This document shows positions 7,177 through 16,830 of a stretch of 28,463 bases of DNA, one piece after another. Numbering within the stretch: position 1 is the first letter of the stretch; each line of letters opens with the position of its first letter. A program made the translations under genes and the position numbers. This stretch comes from an uncultured Muribaculaceae bacterium. GTDB taxonomy: Bacteria; Bacteroidota; Bacteroidia; Bacteroidales; Muribaculaceae. Location of the stretch: the NCBI GenBank assembly GCA_910583795.1, contig CAJTZQ010000045.1, positions 1 through 28,463 on the forward strand, read 5' to 3'. A model generated the notes under the pieces. It was not told where the DNA came from. It was given only the letters and a program-made list of their open reading frames with translations, and made no database searches.

Positions 7177-10100
7177 TTAGTCATTTTGATAATCTTTGGG
7201 ATTTTTCCCGAATTGTTTAAAAAAACATTTTGTAAAATAGGAAGGGGAACTGAATCCACACATATCAGATATTTCGTTTATCCTCAATTTCCTGTCACGC
7301 AGCAGTGCCGCCGCCTTCTTCAACCTGACGAGACGAATAAAATCGTTTGGAGAAAGATCGGATATCCCCTTGATCTTCCGATAAAATGTTGCACGGCTCA
7401 TATTCATTTTGTCGGCAAGGAAATCCACATTAAGATTCTCATTATCCATATTTTCCGATATATGATTCATCAAGTCTGAAAGGAATGAAGAATTTGCTTC
7501 ATTCTCCGCGATCGCATCTATCGGGACAGCCGGTGAATTCTTGTAAATCTCGACAATCTTTCTTCTGTTTTCCATAAGATTGGTTATGCGCGCCCTAAGG
7601 AAATCGATAGAATAAGGCTTGATGATATATTCGTCCGCACCGTGTCGCAATCCGTCGATACAACTATTTTGATCAGTGTTTGCAGTCAGCAACAGCACCG
7701 GGATATGAGAGTATTTGATATTATCCTTTACAAACCGGCATAATTCCATACCGTCCATACCGGGCATCATTACATCACTGACAAGCATGTCTACATAATT
7801 ATTTTCCAGGCACAAAACAGCCTCTTCCCCGTTGCGTGCCGTTATCACATTGAAAGATTCCCCGAGCTGCCGTGCCATAAGGTCAAGCATGTCATCATTG
7901 TCTTCAACTATCAGCACGGATGCACCCCCGGCTGAAGGGAGATCAATGCCCCGTTTCTCATTATATAATGATAGCTGACGTTCTTCAGGTTTTATGTCGA
8001 TCACATATTGCTGCCGGAGAGGCAAAGAAAGTATGAAAGACACCAATCCATTTTTCTGGTCTACCATTATGCTGCCCTTGTGAGCCTCCACAAGTTTTTT
8101 CACAAGAGCAAGTCCTATTCCCGATCCCTCACTGTTCTCATCCACTTTTACAAATGGTCTGAATATTTCAGAAATTTTGTTATCCGGAATAAGCTCGCCA
8201 TCATTAGTGACAGATATGCAGACGTTGCCACATAATTCTTTTATTTCAATAGAAATAAACGTCTTGGCATGTTTAAGAGCGTTCCAGAGAAGATTGCTCA
8301 TCACTTTAGTAAACGCCTCTATGTCTATATGCACATTCAGCGCTTCGGGCGCTTTAATATCCAAAGAAATACCTTTCAACTGTAATGACGGCATAAATCT
8401 CTTGGTCTCAGATTCAACAATGTTGCAAAGATCGGCAGAGACAAAATTAAGTCGCAATTCATAAGTATCCGCTTTCCGGAAATCAAGGAGCTGATTGACA
8501 AGGGTGAGAAGACGCTCGGTATTTCTTTTCACGATCGACAGGTTACCATAATTGGAATCCGAACTTGATGTGTTTTTGAGCAGTTCATCTATCGGAATTT
8601 TTATAAGGCTGAGAGGAGTGCGAAGTTCATGCGTGATATTGGTAAAGAAATTTATCTTCATGTCATAAACCTCCTTTTCAAAATTTTGCTGCAATCTGGA
8701 AATGGCATCTTGCTCTCTTTTTAAGATTTTACGTCTGTAATAAACCACCATAAGATATCCGATCCAGATAATAATTACACCATAGGCGATATATGCCCAG
8801 ATCGTTTTATAAAAAGGAGGGGCGATTATAATCTTTATCTGTTGTGTAGCCCTTTCCCACTTTCCATAGGCATCGGAAATTCTCACGATAAAATCATACG
8901 TACCGGGAGACAAATTGGAATAAGTGGCATGCTGTGTCTCTCCCGAACGTATCCAGTCTTTATCCCATCCTTGAAGCTTGTATTCATAATTAATCCTGTG
9001 AGGGGAGGCATAATTGACTGCCCCGAACCCGATAGTAAATGCTGATTTTCCATACGGGAGTATAATCTCTTTTGAATAGTTTATGGAACGTTCTAACATT
9101 TCAGGGAATTCACGGGCAGAGATTTCCTCATTGTCTACCTTGAAACTACTGAAAACTATACCGGGCACACCCACAGAATCTGCAAGACGGTCATATCTGA
9201 ATCTCACAAACCCCTTCACTCCACCGAAATAAATATTACTATCCCTGTCTACAAAACCTGATTTATAATTAAACTGATCACCGGGAAGCCCATCGGAGTG
9301 AGAATAAGTCCTTACTGTGCCATTTGTGGGATCAATCCTGAAGAGCCCGTTATTTGTACTTCCCCATACACCTCCGTCAGGAGCTTTCAAAATTTTATAG
9401 ACCACATCATCAGGAAGACCATCTTTTTTAGAGTATTCTCTAATTATGTGTCCCCCAGAATCAAGCAACGCCACACCCGCCCCTTTTGTGCCTGCCCATA
9501 CTGTGCCATCCTGATCTGCAAGCAGGCAAATCACCTTCTTCCCGCCTTCGGGATTGTTCCCGGATATCGTCTTGAAATGGCTCCAGGTATTAGTGATCAG
9601 GTTGTGTTTAAAAACGCCCTGCCCGATCGTTGCAAACCAGATCTGTCCTGATCCGTTTTCCAGAATATCATTAACCTGCGATCTGATAAAGTCTGCATAA
9701 CCTACCAACAAACGGTTTGCAGGATTGTAATATTCTAATCCAGTTCTGGTACCGACCCAAACATTTCCTTTACTATCTTTAAATAAAGAATATATATTAT
9801 CATCCCCTTTCTTTCCTGTTGATGAATGAGGAATCCTGCACACCTCCCCTGAACGGGTGTCGACAGTAAAGAGACCGTCGGAAAAAGTACCGGCCCAAAT
9901 TTTCACACCGTCTTTCATAAGGGCATGCACGTTTCTCGCATTTGGCAAGGCAATGGAAAAATGTACATTCCTATCCATGACATTCAAACCTGCATCTTCA
10001 GTCCCTATCCACAAATTTCCGTCGGCATCTTCACAAAATTCGCTGATACACTTTCCTGTCAACGATCCCGACGATGATGATGGATAAAACTTTTCAAACC

Positions 10101-11154
10101 CACCTTCCAACCCGGAATGATAGTTCACTCCTCCAAAATATGTACCGATCCACATTCCCCCCTCTCTATCCATGAATAAACTGTGTACGGCATTGTCTGA
10201 CAAGGAATACGGATCTGCCAATGAATGTTCCAGATGTGTCATTTCCCGGGTTATGGGGGAATACACATAGAGTCCCTGCTGAGTGCCGAACCAGTATTTC
10301 CCCTGTCTATCCCTCTCAATACATCTGACAAATGAACCTTGCGGAAGAGAACGGGCAATATCCGGTATTTTCCATTTGCCCGACCTCGTGTCGACAGATA
10401 TGACACCCTCGCTGACTGTACCGACAAGAAGAGTTGTGTCATTGATTATTTTAATGCAGTTCAATTCGGTGTCACCCAACTGATGTTTCTGTGTGTCGAC
10501 CAACACACTGACTTTCTTATTGTCCCATATTTTCAATACCCTGCATCCGGAGACAACCATATAAATGTTGTCTTGAGAATCCAGACACAGCGACGTGATC
10601 TGTTCCCTGTCCCCAATATATTTATCAAGTGAAAAATGATATATTTTGCCGTTCCGGTCAAACTTAAAAATCCCCCATCCGGAAATACCTGCCCACATAT
10701 TCCCTTTTGAATCAGGAATCATTGTGCGCACCACACCATCCACAATACCCTTTCCTTTTACATAATATTTCAATTGCCTGAATGTTTCAAGTTCCGGGTC
10801 AAAAATGACTATACTGTTTTCAGTACCGATCCATATTTTATCTTCTCCATCTTCCGAAATAGAGAAAATAGAATTGCTGCTCAAACCTTCCTGCAAATAT
10901 TGATTCAAATTATAAGTTTTCAGGTGTGACCCATCATATCTGTTAAGACCATTTTGAGTCCCTAACCATAGGAAACCCTGCCGGTCCTGCTCAATGGCAT
11001 ATACCATGCATTGGGTCAACCCGTCTTCTACATCCAGCCGCTTGAAATAATACGCTAAATTATTTTTACTGCGCAACGGAAACGAACAACATATCACTGA
11101 GATCACGACAACCGCGCGCATAAAAACTGATAATAATGTTGACATTGGTTTCAT
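7177..11154 (-). CDS. Hybrid two-component system sensor/regulator (HTCS) controlling the PUL
   Basis: The 1325-aa protein combines sensor kinase, receiver and DNA-binding regulator in one chain. After a signal peptide (about 1-28) come fourteen Reg_prop repeats of the type xxWxGTxxGLxxYD, expected to form two seven-bladed propellers (about 35-710). A Y_Y_Y domain follows (about 715-783), then one membrane helix (about 785-807). The HisKA H-box is NITHELRTPLSLIK with His842. The HATPase has an N-box NLLWNALKH (about 958) and a G-box GSGIGLALVKKLV (about 1010). The receiver domain has Asp1127 in VSDVMMPGMDG. The C-terminal AraC-type helix-turn-helix occupies about 1228-1325. All phosphotransfer residues are present. 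It is divergent from susC, so it most likely binds a periplasmic breakdown product of the target glycan and activates the operon. Confidence 0.97.
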   Translation of the reverse strand: MKPMSTLLSVFMRAVVVISVICCSFPLRSKNNLAYYFKRLDVEDGLTQCMVYAIEQDRQGFLWLGTQNGLNRYDGSHLKTYNLNQYLQEGLSSNSIFSISEDGEDKIWIGTENSIVIFDPELETFRQLKYYVKGKGIVDGVVRTMIPDSKGNMWAGISGWGIFKFDRNGKIYHFSLDKYIGDREQITSLCLDSQDNIYMVVSGCRVLKIWDNKKVSVLVDTQKHQLGDTELNCIKIINDTTLLVGTVSEGVISVDTRSGKWKIPDIARSLPQGSFVRCIERDRQGKYWFGTQQGLYVYSPITREMTHLEHSLADPYSLSDNAVHSLFMDREGGMWIGTYFGGVNYHSGLEGGFEKFYPSSSSGSLTGKCISEFCEDADGNLWIGTEDAGLNVMDRNVHFSIALPNARNVHALMKDGVKIWAGTFSDGLFTVDTRSGEVCRIPHSSTGKKGDDNIYSLFKDSKGNVWVGTRTGLEYYNPANRLLVGYADFIRSQVNDILENGSGQIWFATIGQGVFKHNLITNTWSHFKTISGNNPEGGKKVICLLADQDGTVWAGTKGAGVALLDSGGHIIREYSKKDGLPDDVVYKILKAPDGGVWGSTNNGLFRIDPTNGTVRTYSHSDGLPGDQFNYKSGFVDRDSNIYFGGVKGFVRFRYDRLADSVGVPGIVFSSFKVDNEEISAREFPEMLERSINYSKEIILPYGKSAFTIGFGAVNYASPHRINYEYKLQGWDKDWIRSGETQHATYSNLSPGTYDFIVRISDAYGKWERATQQIKIIIAPPFYKTIWAYIAYGVIIIWIGYLMVVYYRRKILKREQDAISRLQQNFEKEVYDMKINFFTNITHELRTPLSLIKIPIDELLKNTSSSDSNYGNLSIVKRNTERLLTLVNQLLDFRKADTYELRLNFVSADLCNIVESETKRFMPSLQLKGISLDIKAPEALNVHIDIEAFTKVMSNLLWNALKHAKTFISIEIKELCGNVCISVTNDGELIPDNKISEIFRPFVKVDENSEGSGIGLALVKKLVEAHKGSIMVDQKNGLVSFILSLPLRQQYVIDIKPEERQLSLYNEKRGIDLPSAGGASVLIVEDNDDMLDLMARQLGESFNVITARNGEEAVLCLENNYVDMLVSDVMMPGMDGMELCRFVKDNIKYSHIPVLLLTANTDQNSCIDGLRHGADEYIIKPYSIDFLRARITNLMENRRKIVEIYKNSPAVPIDAIAENEANSSFLSDLMNHISENMDNENLNVDFLADKMNMSRATFYRKIKGISDLSPNDFIRLVRLKKAAALLRDRKLRINEISDMCGFSSPSYFTKCFFKQFGKNPKDYQND

Positions 11155-11286
11155 ATCCGGTTAGTTTGCTTGATTAGATTCTTTAGGTATGATAACGGTC
11201 CCTTTTTTCAGTCTTTTTAACCCGGCAATACAACATAGGCTTATAGTCTCGCCGATGATAAAGCGCAATGCAAATCAGGGAACTAT

Positions 11287-11487
11287 GAACTGATTTAAAC
11301 TTTTACGGAATGTGAATAAAATTAAAAAAATCTTGGTTTTAAGACCTCTATTTCAATCTTCCGCCATCTTTTTGGCTGATTTTGCATCGCTCATCGGTCG
11401 TTTAGCCCGCTAAACTCCCTCTTCACGATTCAAAATCATCTCAAAAATCTGACGAAATCTTAAAATAGAAAAAGTTTAAATCAGTTC
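11287..11487. mobile_element. ~201-bp fold-back (palindromic) repeat element between HTCS and susC
   Basis: The ends GAACTGATTTAAACTTTT (11287-11304) and its exact reverse complement (11470-11487) are perfect 18-bp inverted repeats. Inside, TTTTGGCTGATTTTGCATCG (about 11368-11387) pairs imperfectly with the segment around 11424-11445, and at the centre GTTTAGC (11400-11406) pairs perfectly with GCTAAAC (11409-11415). There is no coding frame of note. TAT flanks both ends, a possible 3-bp target duplication. The structure suggests a non-autonomous MITE-like or other dispersed palindromic repeat inserted in the control region. Confidence 0.55.
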
Positions 11488-11492
11488 TATGA

Positions 11493-11524
11493 CAAAATTA
11501 ATCAATTCATATTTATTATGCAAC
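11493..11524 (-). promoter_or_regulatory. Candidate HTCS promoter (-33 and -7)
   Basis: On the minus strand TAATTTTG (11500-11493) matches the -7 consensus exactly. GTTG (11524-11521), containing the -33 TTG, lies 20 bases away, the standard spacing. Transcription would start near 11486 and run through the fold-back element, giving a leader of about 330 nt before the HTCS ATG at 11154. No better promoter was seen closer to the gene. Confidence 0.5.
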
Positions 11525-11625
11525 AACATTACATCGCCTTATATACAACCAATTAATTCGTTATTATAAACTATCTAATATTCATTTAATTACAAAATAG
11601 TAATATCGTATCAGGGCGTCTCAAT

Positions 11626-11650
11626 ATTGAAATTGAGATAAAATTTCAAT
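11626..11650. promoter_or_regulatory. Candidate operator: 9-bp inverted repeat upstream of the susC promoter
   Basis: ATTGAAATT (11626-11634) and AATTTCAAT (11642-11650) are perfect inverted repeats with a 7-base spacer. Their centre is about 55 bases upstream of the susC -7 box, a reasonable position for an activator such as the AraC-type domain of the HTCS. Being AT-rich, the repeat could also be chance. Confidence 0.35.
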
Positions 11651-11692
11651 TATATGAACCGATTTTCCAAGAGATCAGCCCATAGATGAGGC

Positions 11693-11700
11693 TAATTTTG
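11693..11700 (+). promoter_or_regulatory. Probable susC -7 promoter box
   Basis: TAATTTTG matches TAnnTTTG exactly, 86-93 bases before the susC ATG. No -33 TTG lies 19-21 bases upstream, as often in activator-dependent promoters. The predicted leader of about 80 nt contains the 7-bp pair CGGATAG (11704-11710)/CTATCCG (11740-11746), which could fold as a stem. Confidence 0.5.
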
Positions 11701-11785
11701 CGGCGGATAGGGAAACGACATCTCGTCATACTTGAAAATCTATCCGATTAAACCAATAACTTTTTTAACATAAAATCTAACTGTC

Positions 11786-14700
11786 ATGACAAAAAATGAA
11801 TTGCCGCTAAAGGTGTTTTTTCTTGCCGCTATCGGTCTCATGGCTCCGACTACAGCCTTAGCTTCGTCGGGAAAAGAATCTACCATGGCACAGATCAGTC
11901 AGGAAAATACATTTGTTGTGAATGGAATTGTAACTGACAACAACGGAGAACCTCTTCCCGGTGTCAGTGTGTCAATCGTAGGAACCAAGACCGGAGCCAC
12001 TACCGGAATAGACGGGGATTTCAAGATCAATGTAAAGAAAAACGATCGGCTGAGATTCTCCTATGTAGGGTATAACACAATTGAACTCCCTGCTTCAAAA
12101 GAGATGAAAGTTGAACTGAATGAAGACAACAAACTTTTATCCGAAGTTATAGTGACGGGCGTAGCAAAAGGGACTTCAAAGGAAAAACTCGCATTTAACG
12201 TAGAGAAAGTGCAGAATTCCGCTCTTAAAGAAGTAACCGGAACTTCAGTGGCATCCACCCTTTCAGGAAAAATGCCGGGCATCAAGGTGCTCCCTACAAC
12301 CGGAAATCCTAATGATGAACCGATCATACAGCTTCGAGGGGCACTTTCATTTGCAAGCACCGCCCAACCACTCATCATAGTTGACGGTATCGTGACAAGC
12401 GGGTCGCTAAACGACATCAATATGGAGGATGTTGAAAATATCGAGGTTATAAAAGGGGCGGCTGCCGCATCTTTTTATGGTTCGAAAGCCGCTGCCGGCG
12501 TAGTCTCAATCACCACCAAACGGGGTAATTCTCTTGAAAACGGAAAAGTGGACGTGACTTTCAAATCGGAAGTGGGCACAAGCTGGATCGGGTTTATGCC
12601 CGAACGCACAACAGCCCACGGACATGTAGTTGACGGAAACGGCAATATAACCTCCGTGATTGAAAACGACGGGATATGGGACAACAAATACGACATGAGT
12701 CATGACTCATACGATGATTTCTTCGGACACCGCCTGTTCACGACGAACACTCTCGGCATTTCCGGACGTTCAAGAAGCGGAGACATCAATTATTATGCAT
12801 CTATTCAAAACACATTGAATCCCGGGGTGATTAAAAAGCTTAAAGGATTAAACCGAACAAGTTTCCGTGCCAACATGGAAGCTAAATTAAGCAGAACCGT
12901 GACCTTCACGACATCAAATATGTTTGTCAGGAAGAAAACAGACAACCGCAACATCAATTTTGACGACATTTTCTATGCCGATCCAAATGCAAACTTCAAC
13001 GCTCCCAATATCGACGGCACACCATATAAAATTAATCCCAATATAGTATCCACCCGAAATAATCCAAATCCACTTTACACTTTCGAAAACAGCCGGGCGG
13101 AAGGACATTCATACCGATACTTAGGGCTTTACGCAATTCGCTACCGTCCTATTGAATGGCTAAGCATGAATGTCAACTATAGTATTGACTTCAGCAATTC
13201 CTATGCCTATGCACTCTCTCCCAAAGGAAATTTAAAAGTGTCTTCACCGGATGGAACCGATAGGGAACTTGGTTCGATTTCAACAAGCTCCTGGAACAAT
13301 TTCAAGCATAATCTTGAGGTAGGCGCCCTGTTCTCGAAATCTTTCGGGGATTTCAACACTACTTTAAAGCTTCAATATCTTTACGAAGACGACAAATACA
13401 GGTCTGTATACGGAGCGGGATCAAAACTGGCAGTGTCGGGCATGAGCAATATATCTCTGGAACTGGCAAATCCTGAAACCCTTGATATAAATTCCAACGG
13501 TAACCGTATAGTCTCGAATAGTTATACCGCCGTATTCCAAGGAGATTACAACGGGGAATATATGCTCGACGCCCTTGTGAGAAGAGACGGTGCATCCGTG
13601 ATCGGAAATGACGACATGTGGAACACATATTATCGTCTCTCCGCAGCATGGAACATAGCAAAAACTTTCAAGCTCCCTTATATCAATTATTTGAAACCAC
13701 GTGTTTCTTACGGCACGGCAGGTATATTGCCGGCATACGGGGCTAAATACGAAACCTACAGCATGAGTGCGGGATCCCTTTACGGCGCTTCCCAAATGGG
13801 GAACTCAAAACTTAAGGCTGCCCTTTCAAGAGAACTTGAAATCGGATTGGATATCAAATTCCTTGACCGGTTTGACATCGCTCTAACCTATTCTCATAAG
13901 AAAAACACCGACTTACCTTATGTAATGTCTGTTTCCGGCATTACAGGTTTCTCCTATCAGAATGTAAACCTCGGTGAATTTTTTGCAAAAAGCTATGAGG
14001 TCACCGTTAATGCAAATATCTTGAACAGAAATGATTTTTCCTGGAATATAACAGGAACATGGGACCGCCTGACACAGAGAGTCGGTGATCTTGGACGCCC
14101 TAATTTCCAGTCAGGCAATCTTTACATTAATTCAAACGAAAGATATGGAAAACTTTATGGCACCAAGTTCGCAAGATCTCTTGATGAGGTAAGGACTCAC
14201 AAAGATATCAAGCCGGGACAGACAGCTGAAGATATTTTCACAATCAACAACTATGGTTATGTCGTAAGGAAAGACCGTATAGGCACGACTGAAGAAACCC
14301 ACATGTATGTTCTTGATGAGAAAGGCAACAATAAGAAAGTGTATCTCGGCAACATTAACCCGGACTTCAATCTCAACCTGACAAATACTCTTTTCTGGAA
14401 AAATTTCACTTTCTATTTCACAATGTCGTGGCAACAGGGAGGCATGCTTTTCAACAACACAAAAATGTATATGAGCTTTGCAGGACGCAACGCCGCACTC
14501 TGGGATCAATCAGACAAACCGTGGGCAGGGAGGAAATCATACAGATATACCAATCAGCATCCGACAGAATCTTTCATGGAAGACGCCTCATTCCTTAAAA
14601 TGAGAGAAATTGCCTTGAACTACAATTTCACTCGTAAACAATTCCAGAGTATCGGAATAAACTTTATCGAAGGTATAAAACTCGGTGTCATCGGACGAAA

Positions 14701-14839
14701 TCTATTCACAATTACGAAGTTCTCAGGACCCGATCCGGAAACGCGCACCATTGAGGGTGGAGTGCTTAACGGAATAGAAACTCCTAAATACCCCTCAGAC
14801 ATCAGGACAATAACCGGGATGATTACAATTGAATTCTAA
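11786..14839 (+). CDS. susC: SusC-like TonB-dependent outer-membrane transporter
   Basis: The 1017-aa product begins with a signal peptide ending near TTALA (about 26). A carboxypeptidase-regulatory-like beta domain follows at about 44-125 (VNGIVTDNNGEPLPGVSVSI onward). Next come SEVIVTG and the plug domain, with LRGALSF (about 183-189), PLIIVDG (about 200) and IEVIKGAAAASFYGSKAA (about 224-241). The rest is a 22-strand-type barrel ending GMITIEF with the C-terminal Phe expected for Bam-dependent insertion. It imports oligosaccharides into the periplasm together with the SusD-like lipoprotein encoded 20 bases downstream. It is the first gene of the PUL operon and is divergent from the HTCS. 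The gene symbol denotes the homology class, not a starch substrate. Confidence 0.96.
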   Translation: MTKNELPLKVFFLAAIGLMAPTTALASSGKESTMAQISQENTFVVNGIVTDNNGEPLPGVSVSIVGTKTGATTGIDGDFKINVKKNDRLRFSYVGYNTIELPASKEMKVELNEDNKLLSEVIVTGVAKGTSKEKLAFNVEKVQNSALKEVTGTSVASTLSGKMPGIKVLPTTGNPNDEPIIQLRGALSFASTAQPLIIVDGIVTSGSLNDINMEDVENIEVIKGAAAASFYGSKAAAGVVSITTKRGNSLENGKVDVTFKSEVGTSWIGFMPERTTAHGHVVDGNGNITSVIENDGIWDNKYDMSHDSYDDFFGHRLFTTNTLGISGRSRSGDINYYASIQNTLNPGVIKKLKGLNRTSFRANMEAKLSRTVTFTTSNMFVRKKTDNRNINFDDIFYADPNANFNAPNIDGTPYKINPNIVSTRNNPNPLYTFENSRAEGHSYRYLGLYAIRYRPIEWLSMNVNYSIDFSNSYAYALSPKGNLKVSSPDGTDRELGSISTSSWNNFKHNLEVGALFSKSFGDFNTTLKLQYLYEDDKYRSVYGAGSKLAVSGMSNISLELANPETLDINSNGNRIVSNSYTAVFQGDYNGEYMLDALVRRDGASVIGNDDMWNTYYRLSAAWNIAKTFKLPYINYLKPRVSYGTAGILPAYGAKYETYSMSAGSLYGASQMGNSKLKAALSRELEIGLDIKFLDRFDIALTYSHKKNTDLPYVMSVSGITGFSYQNVNLGEFFAKSYEVTVNANILNRNDFSWNITGTWDRLTQRVGDLGRPNFQSGNLYINSNERYGKLYGTKFARSLDEVRTHKDIKPGQTAEDIFTINNYGYVVRKDRIGTTEETHMYVLDEKGNNKKVYLGNINPDFNLNLTNTLFWKNFTFYFTMSWQQGGMLFNNTKMYMSFAGRNAALWDQSDKPWAGRKSYRYTNQHPTESFMEDASFLKMREIALNYNFTRKQFQSIGINFIEGIKLGVIGRNLFTITKFSGPDPETRTIEGGVLNGIETPKYPSDIRTITGMITIEF

Positions 14840-14859
14840 CTCTATATAAGATTGATATT

Positions 14860-16380
14860 ATGAAACTAAAGATATTTTTATTGTCGCTGATTGCCGTGGC
14901 AGTCTCTTCTTGCGACGATTATTTTTCCGGCATGGATATAAAAAATGAATATCAACCGGATATCAATACCGTTATGAGCGATGCAAGCCAATACCCGTCT
15001 TTGCTCTCCGGAATCTGTTCGACATATTGGGGAACCCTCCTTGGATATGGCAATGAAGCCATATGGCCTCTGGGAACCAATTCCGACCAGTTTGCACCCG
15101 GAGCCGGAAACTTCAATCTAAAGACATGGTCTTATTATGACGGTATGGAAAAACCCGAGATTGACAATTCATCTGAAACAGCTGCATTCCCCAAAGCAAT
15201 ATGGTATGACTACTACGGGATGATAAACACTCTCAAAGATATCCTCTCCGCAATAGAAAACGGAGCGGTTTATACCGAGAGCAACCAGGATGCAAACTAC
15301 AAAATCCTTTCCAACACCTATTTCCTTATGGGGTGTGTCTATACAGAGATGTGCTTGATGTTTGATCAATGTTTCATTATAACTGAAACAACCGACATGA
15401 CTTCGATCTCTGGCACCGATCTCGCCTCCGCTGCCCAGGCTCAGGCAACTGCTCTTGATTATCTTGACAAATGCATCAAGATATGTCAGGAAAAAGGAGA
15501 TTTCAATAACCTCGAAGGGCTGTTTCCCAACAATACGATGGCAACCGGAAACAAGCTGAAACAACTCGCAAATTTCATGGCGGCACGTTGCATCGCTTAT
15601 TTCCCAAGAACCAAAGAAGAGACTGCCAACGTAGATTGGAGCAAAGTGGCTTCTTACGCATCGGATGCCCTTCAGGAAGACATTATAGCAACTTTGCCAA
15701 ACAACGACTACGGGCAATGGACTCTCGTTCAGAACTCTGCAAAGACCGGAGGATGGGCAAGAATCGGTATGCGTATTTTAAAGATGATGTGCCCGGATGA
15801 TCCCAATGCACAATGGCCGCTTCCCCGCGATTTCGACAGCTCATCCATGATTCCTGAATTGTCGAGTCCGGACAAACGTCTCATCACAGACTTCGACTAC
15901 ACTCCGGAACAAAGATCTCCTGCCGGCACCAGTTTTTCAGGTTATACAAATTACAGTCCATATAGTCTTAACCGGTTTAACGATTATGCAACCGACGGCA
16001 ACGGCGACGAATATCTTTTCACAAAAACCGAATCTGATCTGATTTATGCAGAAGCTTTGCTCAATACAGGAAATATCGCGGAAGCGGCAAACATAATAAA
16101 TTATACAAGAGAAGGTCGAGGCGGACTACACGACATCACGGAGGCGTCTTCAAAAGATGATGCTATGAGAGCTCTTTACTATGAACGGTTTGTGGAATGT
16201 GGATTCCCTTACCCCGCCACTCCCTTCTATGACCGCAGACGCACACCCATAGACGAGTTCCAGCTCACGTCACGTTCTTTCCGGCAGCTCCCCGTTCCAT
16301 ACTACGAACTTAAGACATACGGACTTGAAAGTTATACTTTCGGTGGCGAGGCTGATGCAAATCCAAAATATATTTTCTAA
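14860..16380 (+). CDS. susD: SusD-like glycan-binding outer-membrane lipoprotein
   Basis: The 506-aa product has the lipobox V-S-S-C (Cys at about 18) followed by Asp-Asp, compatible with export to the cell surface. The helical TPR-like SusD fold is indicated by SNTYFLMGCVYTEMCLMFDQCFIITE (about 150-175), ATALDYLDKCIKICQEKGDF (about 198-217) and the C-terminal segment FTKTESDLIYAEALLNTGNIAEAANIINYTREGRGG (about 388-423), a typical SusD signature. It caps the SusC barrel and binds the target glycan. Its position 20 bases after susC and the normal length fit a functional pair. Substrate specificity cannot be read from the sequence. Confidence 0.95.
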   Translation: MKLKIFLLSLIAVAVSSCDDYFSGMDIKNEYQPDINTVMSDASQYPSLLSGICSTYWGTLLGYGNEAIWPLGTNSDQFAPGAGNFNLKTWSYYDGMEKPEIDNSSETAAFPKAIWYDYYGMINTLKDILSAIENGAVYTESNQDANYKILSNTYFLMGCVYTEMCLMFDQCFIITETTDMTSISGTDLASAAQAQATALDYLDKCIKICQEKGDFNNLEGLFPNNTMATGNKLKQLANFMAARCIAYFPRTKEETANVDWSKVASYASDALQEDIIATLPNNDYGQWTLVQNSAKTGGWARIGMRILKMMCPDDPNAQWPLPRDFDSSSMIPELSSPDKRLITDFDYTPEQRSPAGTSFSGYTNYSPYSLNRFNDYATDGNGDEYLFTKTESDLIYAEALLNTGNIAEAANIINYTREGRGGLHDITEASSKDDAMRALYYERFVECGFPYPATPFYDRRRTPIDEFQLTSRSFRQLPVPYYELKTYGLESYTFGGEADANPKYIF

Positions 16381-16401
16381 CTTTGAAAAAATTACACAAC
16401 A

Positions 16402-16812
16402 ATGAAAACTATATTAAAAGGCATATTCGCAATAATCATATTAATGATGTCGGGTTCATGCGACAGAAGCGGGGTTTATGAGGAATTCCAAAATGACATC
16501 CCCTGGGGCTTTTGTGTGGTGACTCATTCCGATGACAACATGACACAACCCGTTGCCGGGGCGACCGTCGAAATCTTTCTGACCGATGCTGAAAGAGAGG
16601 CAAATTCCACTCCATACCTATCGAAAACGACAAATGAAAAAGGTGAGGCACACTTCACCCTGGCTGAATTTAACAAAAACAATCAGGATCCTGAGAAATT
16701 GAAAGGGAATTATTATCTTAAGGTTTCAAAAGATGGTGTAGTGGTCAATGCCACAACCCGCTATCTTCTTATGAACAGCGGCGAGACCTATCAATGGGTA
16801 CAAATACAATAA
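16402..16812 (+). CDS. Small PUL lipoprotein, 136 aa, beta-sandwich-like
   Basis: A lipoprotein signal ends in M-S-G-S-C (Cys20). The mature part of about 117 residues has the pattern QPVAGATVEIFLTDAEREANS, then TTNEKGEAHFTLAEF, then GNYYLKVSKDGVVV. This resembles transthyretin-like or carboxypeptidase-regulatory Ig-type domains that present a loop-rich beta-sandwich. It follows susD by 21 bases, the place often held by a surface glycan-binding protein, but it is much shorter than usual SGBPs. No enzymatic residues are evident. A role as a compact binding or structural partner of SusC/SusD is inferred from position only. Confidence 0.75.
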   Translation: MKTILKGIFAIIILMMSGSCDRSGVYEEFQNDIPWGFCVVTHSDDNMTQPVAGATVEIFLTDAEREANSTPYLSKTTNEKGEAHFTLAEFNKNNQDPEKLKGNYYLKVSKDGVVVNATTRYLLMNSGETYQWVQIQ

Positions 16813-16830
16813 TCATTGATTAGCAGGTCC

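Noticed and set aside
12061..12420. 119-aa antisense frame within susC
   Set aside because: Composition mirrors the susC plug region, and there is no independent evidence of coding.
15169..15717. 182-aa open frame antisense to susD
   Set aside because: It lies wholly within the susD coding strand's shadow, with no domain, promoter or start signal of its own.
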